IMG/VR virus record: IMGVR_UViG_3300005532_000006
Coordinates: 26,868 to 90,867 of that record
Origin: a virus
Length of the DNA: 64,000 bases
Reading direction: 5' to 3' (one strand)
Shown: in pieces, positions 41,515 to 49,059 of the stretch
How positions within the stretch are numbered: position 1 is the first letter of the stretch
How the letters are laid out: each line of letters begins with the position of its first letter
The notes under the pieces: model-generated
The model's database searches: none
Told to the model about the DNA's origin: nothing
What the model saw: only the letters and a program-made list of their open reading frames with translations
Program-made: the position numbers and the translations under genes

Positions 41515-41877
41515 ATGGCTCGGGTGCTGTGCGTGGACGACGATCCGCTGGTCCTGGATATCGTCGTGCTGACGCTGCGTGAACTCGGTCATGACGCCGT
41601 CGGCGCCGCATCGGCCGCCGAAGCGCGGGCGTCGCTCGCCGCAGCACCATTCGATTTGGTGCTGACCGACTGCGCGATGCCGGGCGGCCCGACCGAACAG
41701 GGCGAGGCGCTGGCGGATTACGCTGCGGCGCGGGGTATCGCGGCGGTGCTGATGAGCGGCAACCCGGCATGGCTGCGCTCGCTCGCTGCTGGCGATCTCT
41801 CCCGATACCCGATCCTGCGAAAGCCGTTCCGCCAGGCCGACCTGGCAGCGATCATCGAGGAGGCGCTGCGGCGGTAG
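41515..41877 (+). CDS. Receiver-only response regulator
   Basis: A 120-residue CheY-like protein with all key residues: the acidic pair D9/D10 (LCVDDDP), phospho-acceptor D52 (LVLTDCAMPG), S81 (LMSGNP) and K103 (LRKPF). There is no output domain. Start at ATG 41515, preceded by GGGGGCGG. It could donate or sense phosphate for the stand-alone winged-helix protein, or hijack a host sensor kinase. Confidence 0.9.
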   Translation: MARVLCVDDDPLVLDIVVLTLRELGHDAVGAASAAEARASLAAAPFDLVLTDCAMPGGPTEQGEALADYAAARGIAAVLMSGNPAWLRSLAAGDLSRYPILRKPFRQADLAAIIEEALRR

Positions 41878-42115
41878 CCCCGCTTTTGCGCGGCCGTCCC
41901 CGCCGCGGCCGCTCCGCCGCCACCCCGAGCGCGGCGAGCCACGTCATGCGCTGCTGCGGGGTCATGACCTCCCACGCCGTCAGCACGGCGCGCACGCGCC
42001 CCTGGGGACGCGCGCCGTCAAGCTCCCGATAGACGATCGAGGGGGCGGCATCGAGCATCGCCGCCAGCGTCATCGGCGGCAGCCCGGCCGCCTCGGCTCT
42101 CTCTCTCAGGCTCAT
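41852..42115 (-). CDS. Small HTH regulator, divergent from the Acr-containing operon
   Basis: An 87-residue protein with an N-terminal HTH-like pattern (LRERAEAAGLPPMTLAAMLDAAPSIVYREL) and a basic AT-hook-like end (RPRRGRPRKSG). It is leaderless: the start coincides with the predicted start point of its own promoter. It faces the promoter of the 42-46 kb operon, the position of anti-CRISPR-associated (Aca) regulators, though no Aca family match is claimed. It overlaps the receiver gene by 26 bases tail to tail. Confidence 0.65.
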   Translation of the reverse strand: MSLRERAEAAGLPPMTLAAMLDAAPSIVYRELDGARPQGRVRAVLTAWEVMTPQQRMTWLAALGVAAERPRRGRPRKSGATAAAPPR

Positions 42116-42121
42116 GCGGGG

Positions 42122-42186
42122 AGCTTATAAATTTTTCTCCCGTTGGTCAATATTTATCTTGACTCGTCCGCGCGCGGTGCTAATAT
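42122..42186. promoter_or_regulatory. Back-to-back promoters of HTH gene and Acr operon
   Basis: Rightward: TTGACT (42159-42164), a 16-base spacer, TAATAT (42181-42186), about 58 bases before the gene at 42244. Leftward: TTGACC (complement of 42145-42150), a 17-base spacer, TAAGCT (complement of 42122-42127), with the ATG at 42115 at its expected start point. The -35 boxes are only 8 bases apart, allowing regulation of both by one bound protein. The region is A/T-rich compared with its surroundings. Confidence 0.7.
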
Positions 42187-42243
42187 CCGTCGCGTCAACG
42201 GATGTGCCCCGGCGCTGCGGCGGATGGGGCCTAGGAGGACACA

Positions 42244-42729
42244 ATGGATCGCACTACCATCGCCCTCGCCCGCTCCATTCCGCGCCCGGCGCGGGTGGCT
42301 CAGGGCTGCTCCCAGATCCGTCAGATGGCGGAGTTGATCGCTCAGCGCCGCAGCGAGCGCGCGGCGCGGGCCAAGGCCGCGCGCACCGCCAACAGGCACG
42401 GCATGGGCCGGCGGGTGTGGAAGGAGCGCATCCACGCGCTCCAGGCTATCATCGACGCCCGTCCCGATCTGCGGCGGGATGCGCGCCGGGCCGCCGGGCT
42501 CTTGGCGCACGACAGCCGCCCGGTTGTCGTGTCGGCGTCGGTATACCGCCGCGGCCGGCGCGCCTATACCCCGACCGAGCTCGGCTCCGGGTACGATTTC
42601 CGCTGGCGCGGTCAGTGGAAAACTGCGCCGGGGAGCTACATCCCGTCCGACCGGCGCGTCGCGGTGCCGGCGGGCTGGCTGGCGCTGCGCCTCCTGCGCG
42701 AGGCCGAGCGGATGGAGGCGGCGCAATGA
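42244..42729 (+). CDS. Hypothetical protein, first gene of the rightward operon
   Basis: A 161-residue, highly basic helical protein (QIRQMAELIAQRRSERAARAKAARTANRHG, then WKERIHALQAIIDARPDLRRDARRAAGLL). The AGGAGG Shine-Dalgarno lies 8 bases upstream of ATG. Possible nucleic-acid binding by charge. It is followed by an ATGA junction to the next gene. Family not recognised. Confidence 0.6.
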   Translation: MDRTTIALARSIPRPARVAQGCSQIRQMAELIAQRRSERAARAKAARTANRHGMGRRVWKERIHALQAIIDARPDLRRDARRAAGLLAHDSRPVVVSASVYRRGRRAYTPTELGSGYDFRWRGQWKTAPGSYIPSDRRVAVPAGWLALRLLREAERMEAAQ

Positions 42730-43883
42730 GCCGCCTCGATACCGCCATCGCGGCGGCGGCCGGACGAATCGCCGCGCCGCCGGCGCCTATCGACGTGCGG
42801 GAAATCCTCTACCGCGGGGTGCGCATCGTCGCGCACTACCGCGGCAAGCGGCCCCTCGGCTACGGCCCCGTGCGGGAGTTCCGCTCGCGGCGGCAGGCGG
42901 CGCTGGCGGTGCTGCTCGCGCGGCCGAAGGTGCGCACCTTGCCGGGCGGCATCGCCGTTCGCCGGCGAGGGCGGTGGGGCCGGCCGGTCTGGGCATGCGA
43001 TGGCGACTGGTCCGCATCCAGCTACAGCGAGATCGCGCGGGCGGCCGCGATACCGTATTGGCTCGACCGCGCGGCGACAGGGGGTATCGCGGTACCGGAC
43101 GCGCTGCACAACCTCGTGCGGCGCCGCCGCCGCGAGATCGAGACGCTGCGCAAGGAGCGGGCGGCGCGCAAAGCCGTCGCCCCGCGCCAGCGCAGGGCCA
43201 GCGGCCGTTACCGCGGCGTGCCAGTCACGGCGCGTCTGTGCCCAGACGGGCGCGTCGAGTGGGCATGCGGAGAGGCCGCCGCCAAAACCGCGCGCAAAGC
43301 GGTGCGCCTGATACTGGCGGCCCGCCGCGTGACCCGCGACATCGATGGGGTGACGCTCAGGCGCGTCGTTTCGCTCGACGGCGGCCCGCGGATCGTCGGC
43401 TGGATGGGGCCCGGGAACCCCACCACGCTGCCGTTTGCCGAGGCGGCGCGGCGGGCGCGGGCCATCGCGCCCGATCCGCAGGCGCCGCGCAACCTCGGCT
43501 GGCGAGTGTGGTACTGGTCCGGCCAGCGCCTCGTCTCGCCGCAGCAGCGGACGGCCTGGCCGGAGGACGGCATCCTGCGGGCGGAAAATTGGTCCGACGC
43601 CGCGGCGGTGCGCGGCGAGGCCGGCATTCATGCGCGCCGGCTGCCGCGCGACTGGCGGCTGGCAGATCCGTTCTACGACCCCGAGCTCGCCACGTACGGC
43701 ATCAGCCGCAACTCGGTGGTCGGCGTCGTCGAGGGCTGGGGCCGCATGCTGTACGGCTCCGAGGGCTGGCGCGCCGAGTATGCGCGCATCCTCGCGGTGC
43801 GGGCGCCGAGCACGGAAATCGGCCTTGAGATCGAGCGGGCCTACCCCTCGATCGAGGTCTACTACGACGATCGGGAGGCGTGA
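42726..43883 (+). CDS. Hypothetical protein
   Basis: A 385-residue protein coupled by ATGA to the preceding gene. Patterns: AHYRGKRPLGYGPVREF, ALAVLLARPKVRTLPGGIAV, and a second similar half (RYRGVPVTARLCPDGRVEWACGEAAAKTARKAVRLILAARR), which suggests internal duplication of a beta-alpha unit. The C-terminus is acidic and tyrosine-rich (YPSIEVYYDD). The family is unknown; it is absent from anything recognisable here. Confidence 0.5.
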   Translation: MSRLDTAIAAAAGRIAAPPAPIDVREILYRGVRIVAHYRGKRPLGYGPVREFRSRRQAALAVLLARPKVRTLPGGIAVRRRGRWGRPVWACDGDWSASSYSEIARAAAIPYWLDRAATGGIAVPDALHNLVRRRRREIETLRKERAARKAVAPRQRRASGRYRGVPVTARLCPDGRVEWACGEAAAKTARKAVRLILAARRVTRDIDGVTLRRVVSLDGGPRIVGWMGPGNPTTLPFAEAARRARAIAPDPQAPRNLGWRVWYWSGQRLVSPQQRTAWPEDGILRAENWSDAAAVRGEAGIHARRLPRDWRLADPFYDPELATYGISRNSVVGVVEGWGRMLYGSEGWRAEYARILAVRAPSTEIGLEIERAYPSIEVYYDDREA

Positions 43884-43886
43884 GAG

Positions 43887-44024
43887 ATGAAGATCGGGAT
43901 CCCAGAGCAACAGGTGATCGAGGTGCCGGCGCCGGTGGCGGTGCCGGCGATCCCGCCGGCCCGCAAGGAGCCGCGCCGCGCGCCCGCCAGGGAGCCGGCC
44001 CGCAAGGAGCCGGTGCCGGCATGA
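43887..44024 (+). CDS. Proline/alanine-rich short protein
   Basis: A 45-residue ORF (MKIGIPEQQVIEVPAPVAVPAIPPARKEPRR) rich in Pro, Ala, Arg and Glu, probably disordered. It starts 4 bases after the previous stop, and its own stop overlaps the next start by ATGA, which supports translation. Confidence 0.45.
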   Translation: MKIGIPEQQVIEVPAPVAVPAIPPARKEPRRAPAREPARKEPVPA

Positions 44025-44476
44025 CCGACAAGCGCATCCGGATCGTCGCCGGGGCGCCGCTCAAGGCGGCGCTACGCGCGACGGCCGGCGAGGAATACCC
44101 GACCGGCCGGGTCAACTCCATCGCCGAGCGTTATCTCGACATTGTCGAGGAGGCGCGCCCCGCCTTCGCGCGCGCCGAGTGGTGCGCGGTCTGCGACGCC
44201 AACAACGGCGCCGGCTCGTTCGACGAGCTGGAGATCGCCGGGGCGCCGGAATGGATGGTGCTCGCGGCCAACGTCGCCGATACCCCCGGCCTCGGAGCCA
44301 AGTGGGATATCGACCAGCGCGATCTGGTGCGGCGGCTCGACGGGCTGCCGCGCGCCGGCAAGATCGCCGTGCTCGAAACCGCGCAGCGCTTCTGGGCGCT
44401 GACGGAATTGCCGACGGAGGAGGCGCTCGACCTCGCCACCAGCCACCCGGCGACGTGGCCGGAGATTGATCGGTGA
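44021..44476 (+). CDS. Hypothetical protein upstream of HNH gene
   Basis: A 151-residue protein (VAGAPLKAALRATAGEEYPTGRVNSIAERYLDIVEEAR, then EWCAVCDANNGAGSFDELEIAGAP). The CAVC pair could bind metal. It is ATGA-coupled on both sides. Small proteins of this kind occur with the AcrVA2-like gene as part of accessory operons; role unknown. Confidence 0.55.
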   Translation: MTDKRIRIVAGAPLKAALRATAGEEYPTGRVNSIAERYLDIVEEARPAFARAEWCAVCDANNGAGSFDELEIAGAPEWMVLAANVADTPGLGAKWDIDQRDLVRRLDGLPRAGKIAVLETAQRFWALTELPTEEALDLATSHPATWPEIDR

Positions 44477-44709
44477 GACGCCCCGGCCGCGCCGCGCGCC
44501 GGACCCTGATGCGCGCGCTGCTGGCGCGCGACAACGGCCGCTGCCGGCTCTGCGGCCGTGCGGTCGCGCCGGGAGCGCCGGCGCCGGAGGACCGCGCGAC
44601 GATCGGCCATATCTGGCCGCACGCGCTCGGCGGCGAGGCGAGCCTCGCCAACACGCGGATTGAGTGCGCGGCGTGCAACGAGGTGCACGGCCTGCTGCCC
44701 CGATGGTAA
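44473..44709 (+). CDS. Small HNH endonuclease
   Basis: A 78-residue protein started from GTG at 44473. The HNH core has C24-x2-C27, then HIWPHALGG with catalytic H46, followed by N60 and C65-x2-C68. The two CxxC pairs bind the structural zinc. Such minimal HNH proteins occur in phage genomes near packaging or accessory genes and nick or cleave DNA. Confidence 0.8.
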   Translation: MRRPGRAARRTLMRALLARDNGRCRLCGRAVAPGAPAPEDRATIGHIWPHALGGEASLANTRIECAACNEVHGLLPRW

Positions 44710-45758
44710 GCGGCATCATCCCCTCGCCGCGGCTGCGGCTTGAGGAATGGGGCCGGGCGATCCCCGGCCTCTGGCACGCGGTCGAAGCGCAGCGCGCCGA
44801 ACGGCGGCCGGACAGCGTCGAGTGGCCGGCGCCGGTGTTCCTGCCGCTGGAGCGCGCCGGTGCCGCGACCCTGGCGGCCATCCTCGCCGCGGGGCAGCGC
44901 CCGCCGGACGGTCCCGCCGAGCTGTCGGCGCCGGCCTGCACGACGCAGTGCCTCGCCGCCTGGCGCATGACACAGGGCATCTACCGCATCGACCCGACGC
45001 TGTACGAGGCGCTGATCGCGACGCCGATCGCCGGCGACATTCCGGCCGACGTGCTGCTCTACCTGCCGGAGTGGTGCGTCTATATCGAGACGCCCGGCAT
45101 GACGGCACCCGCCGCGGATCGCGAGCCGCTGCCGGTGGCGGGGCTGTGGTACTGGCTCGATAGCGGCCCCGGCCGCGAGATGGCGCTGTGCATCGGCATC
45201 GATCTCGGGCGGCGGCCGCCGATCCCGGTGCAGCATGTCCCGCTGATCGGCACGCTCGACGCGGCGCTCAATGCGACCGTGCGGGAATGGGCCGATGCGG
45301 TCGAGCGCGGCAACGCGGCGCGGCCGCCGCCACCCGGCTACCGGGAGGCGGCCCGCGCTTGGCTGCCGGCCGCACTGTCGCTCGTGCTGTATCTGTGCAG
45401 CCGCGCGGCCGACATCGACGGCCGGCCCGGCAACCCGGCCGCGACGCGGACGCGACGCGGCGAGCGGCTGTTCCCGGCCAGCGGGCCGCGGCGCTGGGAG
45501 GTCGGCGTCAGGCTCGGCGCCGCGCTGCGGGCCGCCTGGGACGCCGCCGCGGAAAGCAGCGGCTCGGACGCAACCGGCGCCCGCCGCCCGGTGCGCCCGC
45601 ACGTGCGCGGCGCGCACTGGCACACCTACCTGCGCGGGCCGCGCAAGGACGTGCCGGCGGACAGCCGCCCGCGCGAGCTGCGCTGGCTGCCGCCGATCCC
45701 GGTCGCGGTCGAGGATTACGATGCGCTCCCGGCGGTGGTTCGGCCGGTAAAACCATGA
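44703..45758 (+). CDS. acrVA2: AcrVA2-family anti-CRISPR protein homologue
   Basis: A 351-residue protein that follows the AcrVA2 pattern along its length: GIYRIDPTLYEAL (92-104), DVLLYLPEWCVYIET (116-130), LWYWLDS (148-154), LPAALSLVLYLCSRAADI (221-238), a WEVGVRLGAALR block (265-276), RPHVRGAHWHTYLRGPR (298-314) and a closing RWLPPIPV (327-334). The family inhibits type V-A (Cas12a), acting on its production at the mRNA/nascent-peptide level in published work. Homologues are widespread on plasmids and phages, where their target is often untested. It lies tail to tail with a type IV-B csf1 gene. Confidence 0.78.
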   Translation: MVSGIIPSPRLRLEEWGRAIPGLWHAVEAQRAERRPDSVEWPAPVFLPLERAGAATLAAILAAGQRPPDGPAELSAPACTTQCLAAWRMTQGIYRIDPTLYEALIATPIAGDIPADVLLYLPEWCVYIETPGMTAPAADREPLPVAGLWYWLDSGPGREMALCIGIDLGRRPPIPVQHVPLIGTLDAALNATVREWADAVERGNAARPPPPGYREAARAWLPAALSLVLYLCSRAADIDGRPGNPAATRTRRGERLFPASGPRRWEVGVRLGAALRAAWDAAAESSGSDATGARRPVRPHVRGAHWHTYLRGPRKDVPADSRPRELRWLPPIPVAVEDYDALPAVVRPVKP

Positions 45759-45847
45759 GACCCGCATCCTTCCCGGCGCCGCAGCGGGGTCAGGGCCTCC
45801 GACGCTACCGGGGCAATCCGCCGGCACTGCGGCCACTCACGCGATGA
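45755..45847 (+). CDS. Short basic ORF at end of the Acr operon
   Basis: A 30-residue ORF (MRPASFPAPQRGQGLRRYRG) coupled by ATGA to the AcrVA2-like gene. It overlaps the last 11 bases of csf1 on the other strand. Composition is Arg/Pro-rich and may not reflect a functional protein. Confidence 0.3.
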   Translation: MRPASFPAPQRGQGLRRYRGNPPALRPLTR

Positions 45848-46550
45848 GCACCGCGATCGTCAATTCGACGCTGCCGCGGTGCGGCGCCAGCGCCGCTTCC
45901 AGCGCGGCGGTAGCGGCGAGGCCGAGGCGATCCACCAGCTGCGCCTGTAACCACAATCCATAGAACGCGGCCCGCTTCGTCGCGCCGGCGGCGATTGCGT
46001 CATCGACCGCGGCGATGGCCCGCTCGACCCGCCGCAGATCGAATATCGTCCAGCCGGAAACGTCGTAATCGGGGACGTGCAGGTAGAGGCCGGGCGCGCC
46101 GCAGGTCGCCAGCTGCGCCCGCGGCCACAGCCGCGGTTTCGGATCGCTCGTCAGCACGCCGGTCATCGGCGCGTCGCCGCCGGCCCGGCCGATCTCGCCG
46201 AGGACATGGCGCCACCGCGGTCGGCCCTCGATCTCCTGCGCGATCGTCGGCCACCAGCCGCGATCCCCCACCACGAGACAGCCGCGGTGCGTGCGTTTCG
46301 GATCGCCGTAGAACCAGGCGCAGGCGCGGCAGGCATGCGTGCCCCACCGCGCGAACTCGCCGTGGCCGCTGAAGGTGTCGTTGTCGATCCCGGCGACGCC
46401 GCGGCGCGGCGCGAACGGCACGCCCTCGGCAATCTCGGCGCCGCAGGTGCAGCAGCGGCCGGCCGCCGGCTCGAATTGATATTGCGACCCCGTCTTGCCT
46501 TCGGGCGACCGGCTACCAAAGCCACGCCACATCAGCTCTGCGGCGGTCAA
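45837..46550 (-). CDS. csf1: Csf1, large-subunit (Cas8-like) protein of type IV-B CRISPR-Cas
   Basis: A 237-residue protein beginning with TTG at 46550 (or ATG at 46532). It has the Csf1 zinc-ribbon arrangement: C33-x2-C36 (CCTC) and C74-x2-C77 (CRAC), separated by 37 residues. The rest is helical at the C-terminus (RAAFYGLWLQAQLVDRLGLAATAALEAALAP). Csf1 is the signature subunit of type IV effector complexes that binds near the crRNA 5' end. It is the last gene of the cluster, with no nuclease domain. The start overlaps the stop of the Gly-rich peptide by TTGA. Confidence 0.82.
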   Translation of the reverse strand: MTAAELMWRGFGSRSPEGKTGSQYQFEPAAGRCCTCGAEIAEGVPFAPRRGVAGIDNDTFSGHGEFARWGTHACRACAWFYGDPKRTHRGCLVVGDRGWWPTIAQEIEGRPRWRHVLGEIGRAGGDAPMTGVLTSDPKPRLWPRAQLATCGAPGLYLHVPDYDVSGWTIFDLRRVERAIAAVDDAIAAGATKRAAFYGLWLQAQLVDRLGLAATAALEAALAPHRGSVELTIAVLIA

Positions 46551-46633
46551 CGGCCCTTGCCTCCCTCGCCACCCCCACCGCCGCTACCGCCGCCACCGCC
46601 GCCGCCCTGTCGAGGCCCGCTCGATCGCGCCAT
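46547..46633 (-). CDS. Glycine-rich micro-protein between cysH-like and csf1 genes
   Basis: A 28-residue ORF (MARSSGPRQGGGGGGGSGG) with a textbook GGAGG Shine-Dalgarno 8 bases before the ATG. Its TGA overlaps the TTG start of csf1, so it may act as a translational coupler or leader for csf1. It is one of the few cases in this window of an unusually strong ribosome-binding site on so short an ORF. Confidence 0.5.
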   Translation of the reverse strand: MARSSGPRQGGGGGGGSGGGGGEGGKGR

Positions 46634-46647
46634 TCTTTCGTCCTCCG

Positions 46648-47427
46648 TTACGACCACCGGCTCATCTCGGGAAAAATCTCGATCAGCCGCATCCACACAT
46701 CCGGCCACATATGGCGCAACTCGGCCCAGCGTCCATAACGCGTCGAGGTGTCACCGAGCAGTGTGCCTGTGCGCCTTCGTTCCGGGCTGGTTTCGCCCTC
46801 CCGCAGATAAATCTCGCTGAGCGGCAGATTGTGCGCCAGTGCGTAGGCCATAACGTCTGCGCCAGTCCACCACGCCAAGGGGCAGGCGATCACTGCGCCG
46901 TCGCGGCGCGTCCGGATCGGCCCATAGCGCCGCATCGACATTGCTCGGGGCCGGCTCTCATCCGCGCGCAGACCGAGCAGCGTCACGGGGTAGCCGCGCT
47001 CTCGTATTGCCGCTGCCGGCTCGGTGATCAGGATGCGTTTCCAGTCGCTGCCGGCCCAATGCCATTCGCCCGGCAGCTGCTCCGGTCCGCTGTAGCCGAG
47101 ACCGCCGATCAACTTGAGCATCTCGACGATCGACCGCTCCGGATAGACGGTCTCGATCCGCCAACTGCGCTGCCGTAGCGCCTCGATCACTGCCAGCGCG
47201 GCGGGATGCTCGGCTCCGCTATCGATAAAAAATCCCTCTACGTCATTGCCAAATTCGTGGCGCGCGATGTCACTCAGCACCAGCGAATCCTTGCCGCCGG
47301 AGATCATCAGAGCCGGACGACCCAGCCGGGCCGCCTCGCGCAGCAGGCGTCTGGTTTCGGCGAGGCGCCGCCCATATGCCACGCTCTGCGCATGCGCGAG
47401 ATAGCCCGCTCGCGTCAATGCGTCCAT
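46648..47427 (-). CDS. CysH-like PP-loop (PAPS reductase family) enzyme of the type IV-B cluster
   Basis: A 259-residue protein with the PP-loop motif SGGKDS (residues 43-48), ALMISGGKDSLVL and the later HPAALAVIEALRQRSWRIETVYPE and LLGLRADESRPR blocks typical of the phosphoadenylylsulfate reductase superfamily. CysH-like genes are a hallmark of subtype IV-B loci; their role is unknown, with ideas including sulfur chemistry on a nucleic acid. Start at ATG 47427, 1 base after the csf3 stop. The canonical CysH C-terminal catalytic ECG-type Cys tail is absent. Confidence 0.85.
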   Translation of the reverse strand: MDALTRAGYLAHAQSVAYGRRLAETRRLLREAARLGRPALMISGGKDSLVLSDIARHEFGNDVEGFFIDSGAEHPAALAVIEALRQRSWRIETVYPERSIVEMLKLIGGLGYSGPEQLPGEWHWAGSDWKRILITEPAAAIRERGYPVTLLGLRADESRPRAMSMRRYGPIRTRRDGAVIACPLAWWTGADVMAYALAHNLPLSEIYLREGETSPERRRTGTLLGDTSTRYGRWAELRHMWPDVWMRLIEIFPEMSRWS

Positions 47428-47428
47428 A

Positions 47429-48214
47429 TCAGCCCTGCCGCAGTGCCGTGCGCACCGCCGCCATCGACGCGGGATGCCAGTAGGGCGGCGTCCAGCCGAG
47501 GCGCGGCGACAGGCGTTCGGGTGCCACGGCAAGGCCTTTGGCGGCGAGATAGGCCACCGGGACGTTGCGGTGATCAAGAATATAGTCGGCGTCGATTTCC
47601 GGCGCCGGCTCGATCTGCCACGACAGCACACGGCCGCGCCCGTGCGCGCCTTTGCGGCCGACATGCCAGACGCGGTCGAGCAGCATCGTCACCGCATTGC
47701 GGTCGCCGATGCACCAGCCCTCGACGGCCGCCGTGACGGTGACCGCCAACGGCATGCGCACGTCCTTGTAGCGCCCCGCTTTTGTCGGCGCGGTCTGCCG
47801 CACGGCCAGATCGGCCCGCTCGCTCGGGTAGCGCGAGTGCAGATACGCGCTGCCCCGGGAAGCTGCACCGATCGGGCGCAGATCGCTCGCCAGCCACAGC
47901 GGATCGCCCGCCGGAGATGCCCACGCCAATGCCAGCGGCAGCGGGATAACGTAGCGCTCGATGCCGTCGTCCACGACCGAGGCCCACAGCGAAAGACAGG
48001 CCGCACTCAGGAGGCCGTCGAGATGCAGCGCCCCATCCAGCGGAGCGATGTAGCCGCTGGCGAGCGTCCCGACGATGTGGAGCGGTTCTGCCGGCAGGTG
48101 CTGCCAGCGCCGCCACAACCCGCGCCAGCAGCGTTTCCCGTCACCGTATTCGCGCTCCCGGCACGCGGTCGGGAACCGCTCCACCGGCAGGTCAAGAATA
48201 GGTGCGGGGGTCAT
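47429..48214 (-). CDS. csf3: Csf3, Cas5-like RAMP subunit of type IV-B
   Basis: A 261-residue protein. The N-terminal RAMP strand (LHIVGTLASGYIAPLDGALHLDGLL, residues 45-69) and the glycine-rich loop VGRKGAHGRGRV (185-196) match the Csf3 (Cas5) family, which caps the 5' end of crRNA. ATG at 48214 overlaps the csf2 stop by ATGA. The window has no Cas6, in keeping with IV-B systems, which associate with ncRNA whose origin is debated. Confidence 0.8.
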   Translation of the reverse strand: MTPAPILDLPVERFPTACREREYGDGKRCWRGLWRRWQHLPAEPLHIVGTLASGYIAPLDGALHLDGLLSAACLSLWASVVDDGIERYVIPLPLALAWASPAGDPLWLASDLRPIGAASRGSAYLHSRYPSERADLAVRQTAPTKAGRYKDVRMPLAVTVTAAVEGWCIGDRNAVTMLLDRVWHVGRKGAHGRGRVLSWQIEPAPEIDADYILDHRNVPVAYLAAKGLAVAPERLSPRLGWTPPYWHPASMAAVRTALRQG

Positions 48215-49059
48215 GCCGCGACGGCGCAGAGCGTCTTGTCGGTCCCGAGCGATCCCGACAGGATGCCCTCGCGCATCGCGGCGCGATGCTCGTCGATATG
48301 CGCATCGTAGGCAGCGGGTTCCGGGGCGGGACCGAGCCATCCCAGCCGGCATCGGCCACGGCCCTGCCGCGCCTGGCCGCCGATGTAGCCGTCCTATTGC
48401 GCGAGGCCGCGCCCGGCCGCGGCGGCCGTCGCCGGTGGTGACCAGTCGTCGAGCATCAGTTCGACGGCGATGCGAACGCCCGCCGCCAGCACCTCGTACG
48501 TGTAGAGCATCTGGTTGCCGTGCGACTCGCCGCCGGTACCGCGCGTGCGGGTCTCCTCGCCGATCATGTCATAGGCGCTCGCGGTGCGCGCCTGACCTGC
48601 GAGTTCCGGAAACAGCGCCTCGATCGGCGCGAGGTATTCCTCGGCGACGATCCACGCGGCGAGGCGCAGCCGCGAGCGCGGGATGATGAACGTATCGACG
48701 GCACCCCCGAGCAGGTCGAGCGAAGGGTAGAGCCGCTTGACCATATGCCCGAGCGCGGTTTCGTCGCCGGGGGCGCGGCCCGATCCCATGTTGCCGCCGG
48801 AGTAGAGGAGGTTGAGCACCGGACGCGGCACGACACCGGAGCCGATGGCGAGTGTCGTAAGTAGGTGATCGGCCAGCGGCGTACGCAACAGCACCGAGCG
48901 CAGCGCGTTCTCGCTGACGTGCGGCGTGTAGACGAGGCGGCCGTTGCGGTGCGCCGGCTGGGTCATGAACAACCGCACGTTGGTCGTGTTGTCGATGCCG
49001 GTGCGGGTGTCGAAATGCGCCACCGGCGTCAGGGTTTCGAGCACAAAACGGTAGCGCAT
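48211..49059 (-). CDS. csf2: Csf2, Cas7-like backbone subunit, interrupted by an in-frame amber codon
   Basis: Codons 1-221 (49059 to 48397) encode [21 protein letters not shown] and the TPHVSENALRSVLLR, LLYSGGNMGSG regions typical of Csf2. An in-frame TAG at 48394-48396 is then followed, without any frame change, by 60 more codons (DGYIGGQARQGRGRCRLGWLG, ending LCAVAA) to TGA at 48211-48213. The post-TAG segment carries the IGGxxxxGxG loop that Cas7 proteins use to form the backbone, so the ancestral protein was about 282 codons. ATGA coupling with csf3 uses the full-length stop. Either a knock-out mutation, a read-through site, or a sequencing error. Without suppression the Cas7 is truncated by about one fifth. 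Confidence 0.82.

Noticed and set aside
42449-45756. Several long minus-strand frames under the 42-46 kb block.
   Set aside because: They are Arg/Ala-rich antisense frames typical of very GC-rich coding DNA; the plus-strand frames have family motifs (HNH, AcrVA2-like) and ATGA couplings.
48394-48396. Phage-wide reassignment of TAG to an amino acid.
   Set aside because: Other genes (sheath, hub, small genes) use TAG as a normal final stop with no in-frame continuation that looks conserved; only csf2 shows it internally.
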